Of a stretch of 64,000 bases of DNA, positions 34,015-44,000 are shown piece after piece; position 1 is the stretch's first letter, and each line of letters begins with the position of its first letter. The position numbers and the translations under genes were made by a program. Origin of the DNA: Fontibacterium meridianamericanum (GTDB taxonomy: Bacteria; Pseudomonadota; Alphaproteobacteria; Pelagibacterales; Pelagibacteraceae); NCBI GenBank assembly GCA_965235635.1, contig CBDDYR010000001.1, positions 1-64,000 on the forward strand, in the 5' to 3' direction. The notes under the pieces were generated by a model, which was not told the origin of the DNA, searched no databases, and worked only from the letters and a program-made list of their open reading frames with translations.

Positions 34015-36243
34015 TTAAAAGCTTGAACCAATATTAAATAAAAAATTTTGCTCTTTATCACTAGATGCTTTAGATAAAGGAATGCTATACGTAAAACTTA
34101 AAGGACCAATTGGACTCATTAAATCAAGAGCTATACCTGTTGATGATCTAAGCTTTGAACTATCAGAAATTGAATTTGAATAATCTACTCCCCAAACATT
34201 ACCCATATCTAAAAATAAAAAAGTTGTAGCTCTTAAATTTTCTGGAATTGGATTAGGAAAAGTTGATTTTAAGCTCAAAGTAGCTAAATTATTTCCTCCT
34301 ATATGATCACCGCTATCAACTGGTCCAACACCTCTTTGTTCAAAACCTCTTAAATCACTAGATGATGCAAAAATTCTATCTGATAATTTAACGTCTTTAT
34401 CATTAAAAGCGACAACATTTGCTAATCGTGCTTTTGCTGAACCTATAAATTTATCACTGAACAATTCCTTATAAAATGTAGCCCCTAGACCAGTTTGAAC
34501 AGTTGGAATATCACTAAATAAAGTTGCAATATTCTGATCAAAATAAATCACAGATCCTGAAGTTGGATTAAATTTTGAATCACGTTGGTCATATAAAAAA
34601 TTATATCCAAGAGATGTGGTGATAAAATCTCCTTGTCTACTTCTTAATAAACTAGATGCGCTACCTGTAACCTCTAATTTATCAAACTGCACGCCTAGAT
34701 TAGGTCTAAAAAAGATATCTTCATAAATTTCATACTTTGTTGCAATTCTAGTACCTGCTCTTTTATTTTGATAACCCGAATTTTTATAATCATCAACTTC
34801 TGAAAATAATGATGCAGCTAACTCTTTGTTAGAGTTTATATAATTAGGATCAACATATGAAAGTTCTCCCCTTATAACATCGGCAGAGAGTCTTCCTGTA
34901 AAATTTAAATTAATACCTTGTCCTAAAAAATTTCGCTCATTTACAGAGGCTTCAAACAAACCACCATTGGTACCATAACCTACACCAGCACTAATATTTC
35001 CTGTGGGCTGTTCTTTGACAAATAAATTAAAATCTTTAAAATTTTTTTTATCTGAGTCTTCAATTTTATAATCAACTTTACTAAATAGTTGTTTTGATTT
35101 TACGTTATCAATAGATTTTTTAATCTTAGATGAATTTATCTGATCTCCTTCAGCGAGAATTAAATTATCTCTAATAACTTTTTCTTCAGTTATTGTATTG
35201 CCTTGAATATTTATTTTATTAATTAGTGATTTTTGACCTTCATTAAGTTGAACTATAACATTAATTTTATCTTCACCCGCTTTTGAATCTTGGACATTGA
35301 TTTCAAAGTTACCGTATCTTTTTGACTCTAAGAAATCAGTAACTTGCTTACTAAGTTTATTAATAATTAATGGTGAATAAAATTCATTTTTTAGCAGCTT
35401 GTTAGAAATATTTTTAATTTCGTTAGAATCCGTCTCTTTAAGAGATAAACCGGTAATTTTTAAATCATAATCACCAAATTTATATTTTTTTCCAGAGTTT
35501 ATAGAAAAAGTTAAAGTAAAATTATTATTTTTATCAACACTTGCAAAAGCACTTTCTATTTGAACATCATAAAATGATTTTGATTTATAAAATTCTTTTA
35601 ATAATTGTTTATCATATTCAATTCTTTGCTCACTTAATGCTGATGTAGAAAAAAATTTCCACCATCCATCCTCTGAAGATGTAATAACATCCATTAACTG
35701 GCTATTACTGAAAAATTTATTACCAATAAAATAAATATTCTTAATTTTTGAAATTTCTTTTTTATCAATGTTTATTATTAAATTTACTTGATTGTTATCA
35801 ACTTTTATTACTTCAGGATTAATTGAAGCTTGATAATAACCAGATGCGTTTAAAAACTCTTTGGTAGCTTCAATATCTTTTTTTAACTTTGCGCTAGAAA
35901 AAATACTATTTTCTTTTAAGGTTATAATTTTATTTACTTGATCTAAATCAGTATCTTTAATTCCATTAATATAAAAAAAATTGACTATAGGATTTTCAAC
36001 AACATTAATTGATAACACATCCTGATTAAATGAAATTTTAACATCAGAAAAAAAATCAGTGTCGTAAATTTTTTTAGTTAAGTTATTAATATAAATTGAA
36101 TCAACGTTCGCTATTTTTTTATCAACTAATGACTCTATAGTTGATGAGTTAACTCTTACATTTCCTATAACACTGACTTTTTTAATTTCAGCAAATAGTG
36201 AATTTGTAAGTATTAAAAAAAAAATAATTATAAACCTTGTCAA
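34015..36243 (-). CDS. bamA: Outer-membrane assembly factor BamA
   Basis: BamA folds beta-barrel proteins into the outer membrane. An N-terminal signal peptide (about residues 1-18, ending SLFA) precedes several POTRA repeats (for example KKVSVIGNVRVNS, KNIYFIGNKFFS, NKINIQGNTITEE) and a C-terminal beta barrel ending in Phe (LFNIGSSF). 742 residues. The TTG start overlaps the dxr stop (TTGA), so rseP, which lies between them in most Alphaproteobacteria, is absent. It is translated in coupled fashion with dxr. Confidence 0.94.
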   Translation of the reverse strand: MTRFIIIFFLILTNSLFAEIKKVSVIGNVRVNSSTIESLVDKKIANVDSIYINNLTKKIYDTDFFSDVKISFNQDVLSINVVENPIVNFFYINGIKDTDLDQVNKIITLKENSIFSSAKLKKDIEATKEFLNASGYYQASINPEVIKVDNNQVNLIINIDKKEISKIKNIYFIGNKFFSNSQLMDVITSSEDGWWKFFSTSALSEQRIEYDKQLLKEFYKSKSFYDVQIESAFASVDKNNNFTLTFSINSGKKYKFGDYDLKITGLSLKETDSNEIKNISNKLLKNEFYSPLIINKLSKQVTDFLESKRYGNFEINVQDSKAGEDKINVIVQLNEGQKSLINKINIQGNTITEEKVIRDNLILAEGDQINSSKIKKSIDNVKSKQLFSKVDYKIEDSDKKNFKDFNLFVKEQPTGNISAGVGYGTNGGLFEASVNERNFLGQGINLNFTGRLSADVIRGELSYVDPNYINSNKELAASLFSEVDDYKNSGYQNKRAGTRIATKYEIYEDIFFRPNLGVQFDKLEVTGSASSLLRSRQGDFITTSLGYNFLYDQRDSKFNPTSGSVIYFDQNIATLFSDIPTVQTGLGATFYKELFSDKFIGSAKARLANVVAFNDKDVKLSDRIFASSSDLRGFEQRGVGPVDSGDHIGGNNLATLSLKSTFPNPIPENLRATTFLFLDMGNVWGVDYSNSISDSSKLRSSTGIALDLMSPIGPLSFTYSIPLSKASSDKEQNFLFNIGSSF

Positions 36244-37379
36244 TTTACTAAGCTCCTGCTTAAATTATATAGTTTAAAGACGTCATTTATATGTCGAATC
36301 TGATGATTTTTTAAGTAATTTTTAACAAATGTAGAATTTAAAATAACCAGTAATTTATCAATTATATCAGTAAAACTAATCTTATTTTCTAAGAATCTTT
36401 GAACTAAAACTTCATTGAGTGCGTTAATTAAAATATATCCACTTTCATTAAGTATATTTTTTAATTTTAAAATTTTAACTGAAGGATTTTTTTTTAAATC
36501 AACATCACTAAATGTTAACTCTTTTTCTGTTAAAAATTTTTCATCAATATTCTCAATTTTAGAAAGATTATTATATAAAGAATTTATAATAGGAATTTTC
36601 ATATCATTGTAGTGATATAACATCGAAGAAAGGCCATTATTAAATTGAACAATGCCATGAATAAGAGATTGAGGGTGTATAAATATTTTAAATTTATTAA
36701 TTGGTAATTTAAATATTAATGAAGCCTCTATTACTTCAAGAACTTTATTCATTAAATTTGCTGAATCTACTGATATTTTTTTTCCCATTTGCCAATTTGG
36801 ATGCTTGATAGCTTGAGACGGTGTTACTTTACTTAATTTAATTTTTTTTCCATAAAAAGGACCACCTGATGCAGTAAGATAAATATATTTAATAGAATTT
36901 AAATTTTTATTTTCAATTAAATTAAATATCGAAAAATGTTCTGAATCAATTGGAATAAACTGACAATTAAATTTGTTCAGTTCTTTTAAAATAAACTTCC
37001 ATCCACAAATTATACTTTCTTTATTTGCAATTAAAATTTTCTTAGAATATTTAATAATATCTAAAGTAGGAATAAGACCAGCAATTCCAGAAATAGCAGA
37101 AACAGTAATATCAAATTTTATTTTCTTTAGAGATTTAAGATTATCTATAAAATTTATTTTATTTTTTTTACAAAAGGTTTGAATTTTATCTTTAAAATAG
37201 AAATTATTATAGTAGATGTAAATAGGCTTAAATTTCTTTGCTTGAGAAATTAATAAATCAACATTGCTGTTTCCACTTAGCAGAACAACTTCAAAATCTT
37301 TTTTATTTTGTGATAAAATTTGTAATGTCGTTTTGCCTATACTTCCTGTTGAGCCTAAAATACAAATTTTTTTTTTCAT
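36240..37379 (-). CDS. dxr: 1-deoxy-D-xylulose-5-phosphate reductoisomerase
   Basis: DXR makes methylerythritol phosphate, the second MEP-pathway step, using NADPH. The nucleotide loop (ILGSTGSIGKTTL), the AIVNKES-type segment (LIANKESIICG), ASGGPF and KHPNWQMGKKISVDSANLMNK are present. The ATG at 37379, overlapping the cdsA stop as ATGA, gives 379 residues and the family start; an upstream extension from 37412 lies inside cdsA and is unlikely. It feeds the same pathway as ispDF here. Confidence 0.95.
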   Translation of the reverse strand: MKKKICILGSTGSIGKTTLQILSQNKKDFEVVLLSGNSNVDLLISQAKKFKPIYIYYNNFYFKDKIQTFCKKNKINFIDNLKSLKKIKFDITVSAISGIAGLIPTLDIIKYSKKILIANKESIICGWKFILKELNKFNCQFIPIDSEHFSIFNLIENKNLNSIKYIYLTASGGPFYGKKIKLSKVTPSQAIKHPNWQMGKKISVDSANLMNKVLEVIEASLIFKLPINKFKIFIHPQSLIHGIVQFNNGLSSMLYHYNDMKIPIINSLYNNLSKIENIDEKFLTEKELTFSDVDLKKNPSVKILKLKNILNESGYILINALNEVLVQRFLENKISFTDIIDKLLVILNSTFVKNYLKNHQIRHINDVFKLYNLSRSLVN

Positions 37380-38003
37380 ATAATTAAAAAATAACCAAAA
37401 ATAAAAACCCAAATTAAACCATCAACTCTATCAAGAAAACCACCATGGCCTGGTATAAAATTAGAGGTGTCTTTTATATTGTATGTTCTTTTTACATAAG
37501 ACATCAAAATATCTCCGATTTGTCCCACGATTGATAAGAAAAGCTGAAAAATAAATATATTAGTGTTTACTTTAAAATTCGGATCTAAATAATAAATTAG
37601 AAAAGCAAATTGGCTTAAAAATAAAGAACCAAAAGCTCCTGACCATGTTTTATTTGGGCTGATTTTAATTAATTTTGGGCCACCAAAAATTTTACCAAAA
37701 ATGTAACCTCCAATATCAGTTAACCAAGCTACTAAAATTAACCATAAAAATTTTAAATTATACTCTTCTAAATTATAAATTTTTATTAAAGAGGTTAAGA
37801 AAAATAATAAAATTAAGAGTCCAAAAAAATAGGAAAAATTCTTTTTTTTTAAATATAATATGCCACTCATAAGCGCAAAATATGCAAACAAGACAAATTA
37901 ATAGATTTGACAAAATCTTTTGGTAAAGAAGAATATAAATAATTGGAAAAGCTAATAATGATATTAAAAATCTTTTTTTAAAATTACTCACCAATTCCTC
38001 CAA
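37376..38003 (-). CDS. cdsA: Phosphatidate cytidylyltransferase, frameshifted
   Basis: CdsA makes CDP-diacylglycerol for all phospholipids. The signature YVKRTYNIKDTSNFIPGHGG and DRVDGLIW is at the C terminus, with several membrane helices before it. Two overlapping frames meet at an A9 run (plus-strand T9, 37842-37850): the first carries the conserved CAYEWHIIFKKK, the second continues NFSYFFGLLILLFF. One-base correction gives about 208 residues. It overlaps uppS by 20 bases. Confidence 0.9.
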
Positions 38004-38670
38004 ATTTTCTTTTTATCAAACCATAATTTTTTATAATTTTTTTAAGATCGCTAGAGTTAAAGTCTGGCCAGTTTTTATCTAAAAAGAATAACTCTGCATA
38101 AGATAATTGCCATAATAAAAAATTACTTAATCGTTTTTCACCCCCTGTCCTAATAAGAATATCTGGATCTGGTATATTTTTTGTATACAAATTATTTGAT
38201 ATCAATTCATCTGTTATAATATTTTTTTTATTTTTATTAATTTTTTTAAAAGCATTTATTAATTCGGATTTAGATCCATAATTGAAAGCAAATATAACAG
38301 TTATTCTATTATTATTTTTCGTTTTATTTTCAATTTTTTTTATAATTACTTTTAATTCTTTAGGAATTTTTTTTAAATCACCGATAAATTTAATTTTTAT
38401 ATTATTTCTGTGTATTGAATTGAAATTTTTTTTGTAAAAAAGTTTAAATAAAAAAAAAAGATACTCAATTTCTTTTTTTGGTCTGTTCCAATTTTCTGTT
38501 GAAAAAGTATAAAGAGTTAAATATTTAATATTTGACTTTATACAATCTTTAACAACCTTATTTATATTCTGAAGACCATAATAATGACCCTTGTTACGAT
38601 CATTGTATTTTTTTAATCCCCAACGACCATTACCATCCATGATAATGGCGATATGAGATGGAAGTTTCAT
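37984..38670 (-). CDS. uppS: Undecaprenyl diphosphate synthase
   Basis: This cis-prenyltransferase builds the lipid carrier for peptidoglycan. The catalytic Asp is in IAIIMDGNGRWG near the N terminus; YTFSTENWNRP, IRTGGEKRLSNFLLWQ and ELFFLDKNWPDF are further family motifs. 228 residues. It overlaps frr by four bases and cdsA by 20, and follows the standard frr-uppS-cdsA-dxr order. Confidence 0.95.
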   Translation of the reverse strand: MKLPSHIAIIMDGNGRWGLKKYNDRNKGHYYGLQNINKVVKDCIKSNIKYLTLYTFSTENWNRPKKEIEYLFFLFKLFYKKNFNSIHRNNIKIKFIGDLKKIPKELKVIIKKIENKTKNNNRITVIFAFNYGSKSELINAFKKINKNKKNIITDELISNNLYTKNIPDPDILIRTGGEKRLSNFLLWQLSYAELFFLDKNWPDFNSSDLKKIIKNYGLIKRKFGGIGE

Positions 38671-39215
38671 ACTTTTAATATTTCAACTTCTTTTTCACTT
38701 AATTTTTTATCAATCTCAGCTATCTTAAGATCTGTAATTTTTTGAACTTCATTAGAATTCTTCTTTAAATCATCTTCGCTTAAATTTTTATCTTTTTGTT
38801 CTTTTTTTAATTCTTCTAAAGAGTCCCTTCTAATATTTCTTATGGCAACTTTTGCTTTTTCAGCAATTGTTTTTAAAACTTTAATTAGTTCTTTTCTTCT
38901 CTCTTCTGTTAGTTTTGGAATTGCAATCCTTAATAATTGTCCATCTACAAGTGGATTTAAATTTAAATCTGAAGTTCTAATTGCTTGATCTACTGCACCC
39001 ACATTTGCCTTATCCCACACTTGAACGTTAATCATTTGTGGCTCCGGTATAGAAACAGTTGCAAGTTGACTTATTGGCATTTTTTGTCCGTAAACTTCTA
39101 CTCGAACACCATCCAACATCTTAGGATTTGCTCTTCCTGTTCTAACAGTTGATAATTCTTTAGAATAAGAGCCAAGAGATAAATTCATTCTCTCTTCAAT
39201 TTTTTTAATAATCAT
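38667..39215 (-). CDS. frr: Ribosome recycling factor
   Basis: RRF splits post-termination ribosomes together with EF-G. The 182-residue helical protein has the family segments LSTVRTGRANPKMLDGV, PEPQMINVQVWDK and LRIAIPKLTEERRKEL. It begins one base after the tsf stop; in most proteobacteria pyrH (UMP kinase) lies between them, and it is absent here. Confidence 0.95.
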   Translation of the reverse strand: MIIKKIEERMNLSLGSYSKELSTVRTGRANPKMLDGVRVEVYGQKMPISQLATVSIPEPQMINVQVWDKANVGAVDQAIRTSDLNLNPLVDGQLLRIAIPKLTEERRKELIKVLKTIAEKAKVAIRNIRRDSLEELKKEQKDKNLSEDDLKKNSNEVQKITDLKIAEIDKKLSEKEVEILKV

Positions 39216-39216
39216 T

Positions 39217-40134
39217 TTAAGCTCCTGCTAATGATTTTACTTCTTCGTTAAAGTCAGTTTTTTTAACTTCAATTCCTTCACCAACTTTATATTTTATAAA
39301 AGATTTGATAACTAAATTTTGTTTAATTTCTTTTCCAAAATCAATAATTGCCTGTTCAACGCTAATATCTTGATTATGTATCCATTTTTGTCCCATTAAA
39401 GTATTATCAGATATAACTTTTTTTAATTTTCCAACTAAAATTTTATCAATCATATCCTCTTTTTTACCTTGATTTTTAAGCTCTTCTTTTAAGATCTCTT
39501 TTTCTTTGTTGATAAAATCAACACTCAAATCTTTCTCTGATAAAGACATTGGAGACATTGCTGCAATATGCATGCAAACTTTTCTTGAAAAATCTAAAAC
39601 CTCTTTATTTTTATTCTCACAATCAATTGAAATCAAAACTCCAATTTTTCCCATATTTTCACTTTGTTGATTGTGAATATAATTTGCAACAACCCCTTTG
39701 GTGTTTTCTAAATACGCTATTCTTCTAATTTTTATATTCTCTCCAATTTTTGCAATTAAATTGACTAATTCATCTTTAATTAAATTATTATTAATTTTTG
39801 CATTAGATAGAGTTTCTAGATTAAAATTATTAGCAAGTGCAATTTTAGAAACTTCTGAGCAAAAATTTATAAACTCATTATTTTTTGCAACAAAGTCTGT
39901 TTCTGAATTAATCTCTAATATACAAGCTTTAGAATTATTTGATGCTATAACTGCCAATCCTTCAGCTGCATCTCTTGATGATTTTTTGGCAGCTTTAGTT
40001 ATTCCTTTTTTACGTAAATATTCAATAGATTTTTCAATATCAAAATTATTTTCTGATAAAGCAGTTTTGCAATCTTGAATACCTGCTCCTGTTAATTCTC
40101 TAAGTTCTTTAACTTTTGCTAAATTATCAGACAT
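39217..40134 (-). CDS. tsf: Elongation factor Ts
   Basis: EF-Ts reloads EF-Tu with GTP. The N-terminal domain has VKELRELTGAGIQDCKTAL, followed by the TDFVAKNNEF segment (SETDFVAKN) and the coiled-coil/dimerisation core. 305 residues. It follows rpsB after 12 bases, the near-universal rpsB-tsf pair. Confidence 0.95.
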   Translation of the reverse strand: MSDNLAKVKELRELTGAGIQDCKTALSENNFDIEKSIEYLRKKGITKAAKKSSRDAAEGLAVIASNNSKACILEINSETDFVAKNNEFINFCSEVSKIALANNFNLETLSNAKINNNLIKDELVNLIAKIGENIKIRRIAYLENTKGVVANYIHNQQSENMGKIGVLISIDCENKNKEVLDFSRKVCMHIAAMSPMSLSEKDLSVDFINKEKEILKEELKNQGKKEDMIDKILVGKLKKVISDNTLMGQKWIHNQDISVEQAIIDFGKEIKQNLVIKSFIKYKVGEGIEVKKTDFNEEVKSLAGA

Positions 40135-40146
40135 TGAATAAACTTT

Positions 40147-40944
40147 TTAATTTTTTAAAGCTTCTTCTTTGTTTTCAGAATCTTTTTTTACTTTAGTTTT
40201 TGAAGATTCTTTTGCTGCTTTTTTAGGTTTTTCCTCTTCAATAGGCTCAACGATTTTAATATTTTGCTTTGCGTCTAAAATAGTTTTTTTAGCTAAATCA
40301 CAATAAAGATTGATTGATCTTCTAGCATCATCATTTCCTGGGATTGGAAAATCAATATCATCAGGGTTAGAATTGCTATCTACAATCGCAACAATTGGAA
40401 TTTTTAATTTTCTAGCCTCTGCAATTGCTAAAGATTCAATGTTAGTGTCGATAACAAATAGCATATTAGGAACGCCTTTCATTTCTGCAATTCCTCCTAA
40501 AGATCTATTTAATTTATCGCGCTCAAGACTCATTTTTATAAGCTCTTTTTTTGTAAAACCTTTATTTTCTTTATTTAGTTCTTCAGTAAGCTTTTTTAAT
40601 CTTCTAATTGAATTGCTAATAGTCTTCCAGTTCGTCAACATTCCGCCTGGCCATCTGTGATTAACAAAAAATTGTCCAGTTTCCTTTGCAACTTCAGCAA
40701 TTAACTCGCTTGCCTGTTTCTTTGTTGAAACAAATAAAATTTTACCACCAGAAGCTACACATTTGTGCATTTCAAGCATTGCATTATTCAATAATTTTAC
40801 TGTTTGAAGTAAATCAATAATGTGAATTGAGTTTTTTTCTCCAAAAATAAATTTCTTCATTTTTGGGTTCCATCTAAAAGTCTTGTGACCTAAGTGTACG
40901 CCAGCTTCTAAAAGCTCTTTTACAGACGCAGAAGGTATATTCAT
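40147..40944 (-). CDS. rpsB: Ribosomal protein S2
   Basis: S2 is part of the small ribosomal subunit. The body shows VKELLEAGVHLGHKTFRWNPKM, ISTKK-like FVSTKKQASEL, NHRWPGGMLTNW and FVIDTNIESLAIAEARKL; the C terminus is an acidic/basic Lys-Glu extension of about 30 residues. The frame opens at 40983, but ATG at 40944 is preferred: it gives the usual MNIPS start and has a GGAG eight bases upstream, while the upstream ATG has no ribosome binding site. Confidence 0.93.
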   Translation of the reverse strand: MNIPSASVKELLEAGVHLGHKTFRWNPKMKKFIFGEKNSIHIIDLLQTVKLLNNAMLEMHKCVASGGKILFVSTKKQASELIAEVAKETGQFFVNHRWPGGMLTNWKTISNSIRRLKKLTEELNKENKGFTKKELIKMSLERDKLNRSLGGIAEMKGVPNMLFVIDTNIESLAIAEARKLKIPIVAIVDSNSNPDDIDFPIPGNDDARRSINLYCDLAKKTILDAKQNIKIVEPIEEEKPKKAAKESSKTKVKKDSENKEEALKN

Positions 40945-40995
40945 CTTTTTTTCTCCGGTTATTTCCACCACAGTTTCTGCCATTATTGGACCGGG

Positions 40996-41009
40996 AGGTA
41001 TTACTACCT
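40996..41009 (-). promoter_or_regulatory. Leader hairpin upstream of rpsB
   Basis: AGGTA and TACCT form a perfect 5-bp stem with a 4-base loop in the leader of the rpsB-tsf transcript. Ribosomal protein S2 controls its own operon through leader structure in other bacteria, so this could be part of such a control site. The stem is short, and the match to any known leader was not tested. Confidence 0.3.
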
Positions 41010-41035
41010 ACAACTGTGTGCGAATTTTTTAAGGC

Positions 41036-41063
41036 TTTATATTAAAATCTAGGAAAAACACAA
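41036..41063 (-). promoter_or_regulatory. Candidate promoter of rpsB-tsf
   Basis: On the minus strand TTGTGT (41058-41063) and TATAAA (41036-41041) are separated by 16 bases, a plausible -35/-10 pair. It lies just after the dnaE stop and would give a leader of roughly 80 bases before the preferred rpsB start. Confidence 0.4.
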
Positions 41064-41070
41064 GCCAATA

Positions 41071-44000
41071 CTAGTGAATTTTACACTCAAAACCTGAGCT
41101 ATTTAAAACACTAACAATAGATGCATCAATTAATTTGTTAGTTTTAAGATTAAACACGTAGTTTTTATCCTTAGAGTTCATTCTAATTAAAACTTTAGTT
41201 TCCCCACCATCTTTTAAAATTTTCTTCAATTCATTAATGCTTTCTAAATTTTTAATAATAATTTCAGCATTATTAATTTTTGCCTCTTTAATAGAATTAA
41301 TCTCTGTTAATTTTCTAACGGTTAATCTTGTTGTCCCGTTTGTCATTTTTTCTTTAACAATATTAATTAAAAAAGAATTACCTGGAAGCATCTTATCTCT
41401 ATTGGCGAGTAAAATTTCTGAAAAAATAAAGAGTTCGTACATACGACTTAAATCACTTAATTTAATAATTGCAAATGGTTGTCCTTTAGCAGTTTTCTTT
41501 TCTTGTACTGCCATTAAAGTTCCAGAAAGAACAAATTCTTTATTTAAATCATTATCAGAAATATCAGAAAATTTTTTAACATTATAAGTTTTTAAAACTT
41601 TCTCATAATTTAATAATGGATGTTCACTAATGAAAAAACCAATAGATTCAAATTCATTCTTCATTTTCTCATTTTGATTCCATAATTCTTTTTTATTTAC
41701 AAAATTTTCTAAAGATGGAAGTTTACTATTTTTATCATTACCAAATAAACTATCTTGCAAAAGATTTGCTTCTTTATAATTTTTGGAAATTTTAATAATT
41801 TCAGGAACTGCATCAAATAAGAATTTACGATTAGACTCTAAACAATCAAAAGTACCAGATTTAATTAATCCCTCCATTTGAAGTTTATTAATTAATTTTG
41901 AATCAATTCTTAATATAAAATCTTCTAAGGATTTAAATGGACCATTCTTTTTTCTTTCAGTAATTATTTGATTAATTGACTCATAGCCAACTGCTTTAAT
42001 TGCGGCCAATGCATAGTAAACTTTATTTTCTTTAACTACAAAATCTGCAAAAGATTCATTAATGGATGGTAAAACAACATCAATTTTTAATCGTTTTAAC
42101 TCTTCATAATACTCATTTAATTTATCTGTATTAGCTAAATCTAAATTCATTGAGGCTGCTATAAAATAAAAAGGATAATGAGTTTTTAAATAAGCTGTTT
42201 GATAAGCAATCAACGCATAAGCTGCAGCATGACTTTTATTAAATCCGTACTGTGCAAATTTTTCAACTAACTGAAATATATAAACAGCTTGATCTTTAGT
42301 AATTCCGTTTTTAACAGCTCCTTCTATAAAATCTTTCTTCTGTCTTTCCATTTCAGCAGATTTTTTCTTACCCATGGCTTTTCTTAAAATGTCGGCTTTT
42401 CCAGCTGAAAAACCTGAAAGAGATTGAGCAATCTGCATCACTTGCTCTTGATAAATAATGACACCGTAAGTCTCTTTTAAAATATGCTCGATTTTAGGAT
42501 GAAGATAATCAGGCTTTTCTATTCCGTGCTTACAATTATTGTATTTAGAAATATTCTGCATCGGACCTGGTCTAAATAGAGCAACTAAGGCAATAATATC
42601 CTCAAATTTATTAGGCTTCATTTGCTTTAAAACCTCTCGCATTCCAGCACTTTCTAATTGGAACACGCCCATAGTTTCGCCAGAGCATAAAAGTTCAAAA
42701 GTTTTAGGATCATCAAGAGGAAGGTCTTTTAAATTTACACTAATATTATTTTCTTTAAGCGAATTAACTGTCTTTTTAATAACCGTAAGTGTTTTAAGAC
42801 CTAGAAAATCAAACTTAACAAGTCCTGCATTTTCAGACCACTTCATATCGAACTGCGTTACTGGAATATCATTTTCTGAATCAAAATCTTTATATAACGG
42901 AACGATCTCTTCTATTTTTCTATCTGCAATAACAATACCTGCAGCATGAGTTGCAATATTTCTATAAAGTCCTTCAAGTTTAATTGCTAACTTAATTAAT
43001 TTATCAATCTTAACATCATTCTTTTGTGCTTCTTGAATTCTAGGCTCTAACGCAACAGACTCTTGTAACGAAAGAGGACGTGATGGATCAAAAGGGATCA
43101 TTTTTGAAAGAGAGTCTACAACGCTATAAGGAAGACCAATCACACGACCTATGTCACGAATTGCCATTCTCGCTTGAAGTTTTCCAAATGTAATAATTTG
43201 TGCAACTCCCCCTTTGTATTTATTTTTTACATAATTAATTACTTTGTCTCGATCTTCCTGACAAAAATCGATATCAAAATCTGGAATTGAAATTCGATCT
43301 GGATTTAAAAAACGTTCAAAGATTAGTCCAAATTTAATTGGATCAAGTTCCGTAATAGATAATGCCCAAGCAACTAATGATCCAGCACCTGATCCTCTGC
43401 CGGGTCCCACAGGAATATTATTATTTTTAGCCCACAAAATGTAATCAGAGACAATTAAAAAATAACCAGAAAATTTCATCTGGTTAATCATTTTTACCTC
43501 ATAATTTAATCTATCTAAATAAATCTTCTTAGTTTCTTCAATTTGTTTTGGATCAGTTAAATTTTTTAAAATAACTTCATTTAATCTTTTCTCTAATCCT
43601 TTTTGAGCTAATTCCTGAAGTACAATTTCAACATTTTTTTCAGTTGATGAAGCTGATGAAAAGTTTGGTAGTAAAGGTTTGCTTGGTAACGGTCTATAAA
43701 TACATTGATATTTTAAATTATGATTATTTTCTAAAGCATCAGGTAAATCAGCAAATAGTTTAAGCATTTCTTCATTGCTCTTAAGATAATGCTGATCTGA
43801 ATAACTAATTCTATTTTTATCCTCCACATAAGCTTTTTGACCAATACAAATATATGCATCATGAGCTTCGTGCATATCTTGGTGAATATAAAATACTTCT
43901 TGAGAGGCTATAATCGGAACTTTTAAAGACTTTGAATTACTTATAAGAAAATTTTCAATTCTGTCCTCATTAACTTCATTATGTCTTTGTATTTCAAAAA

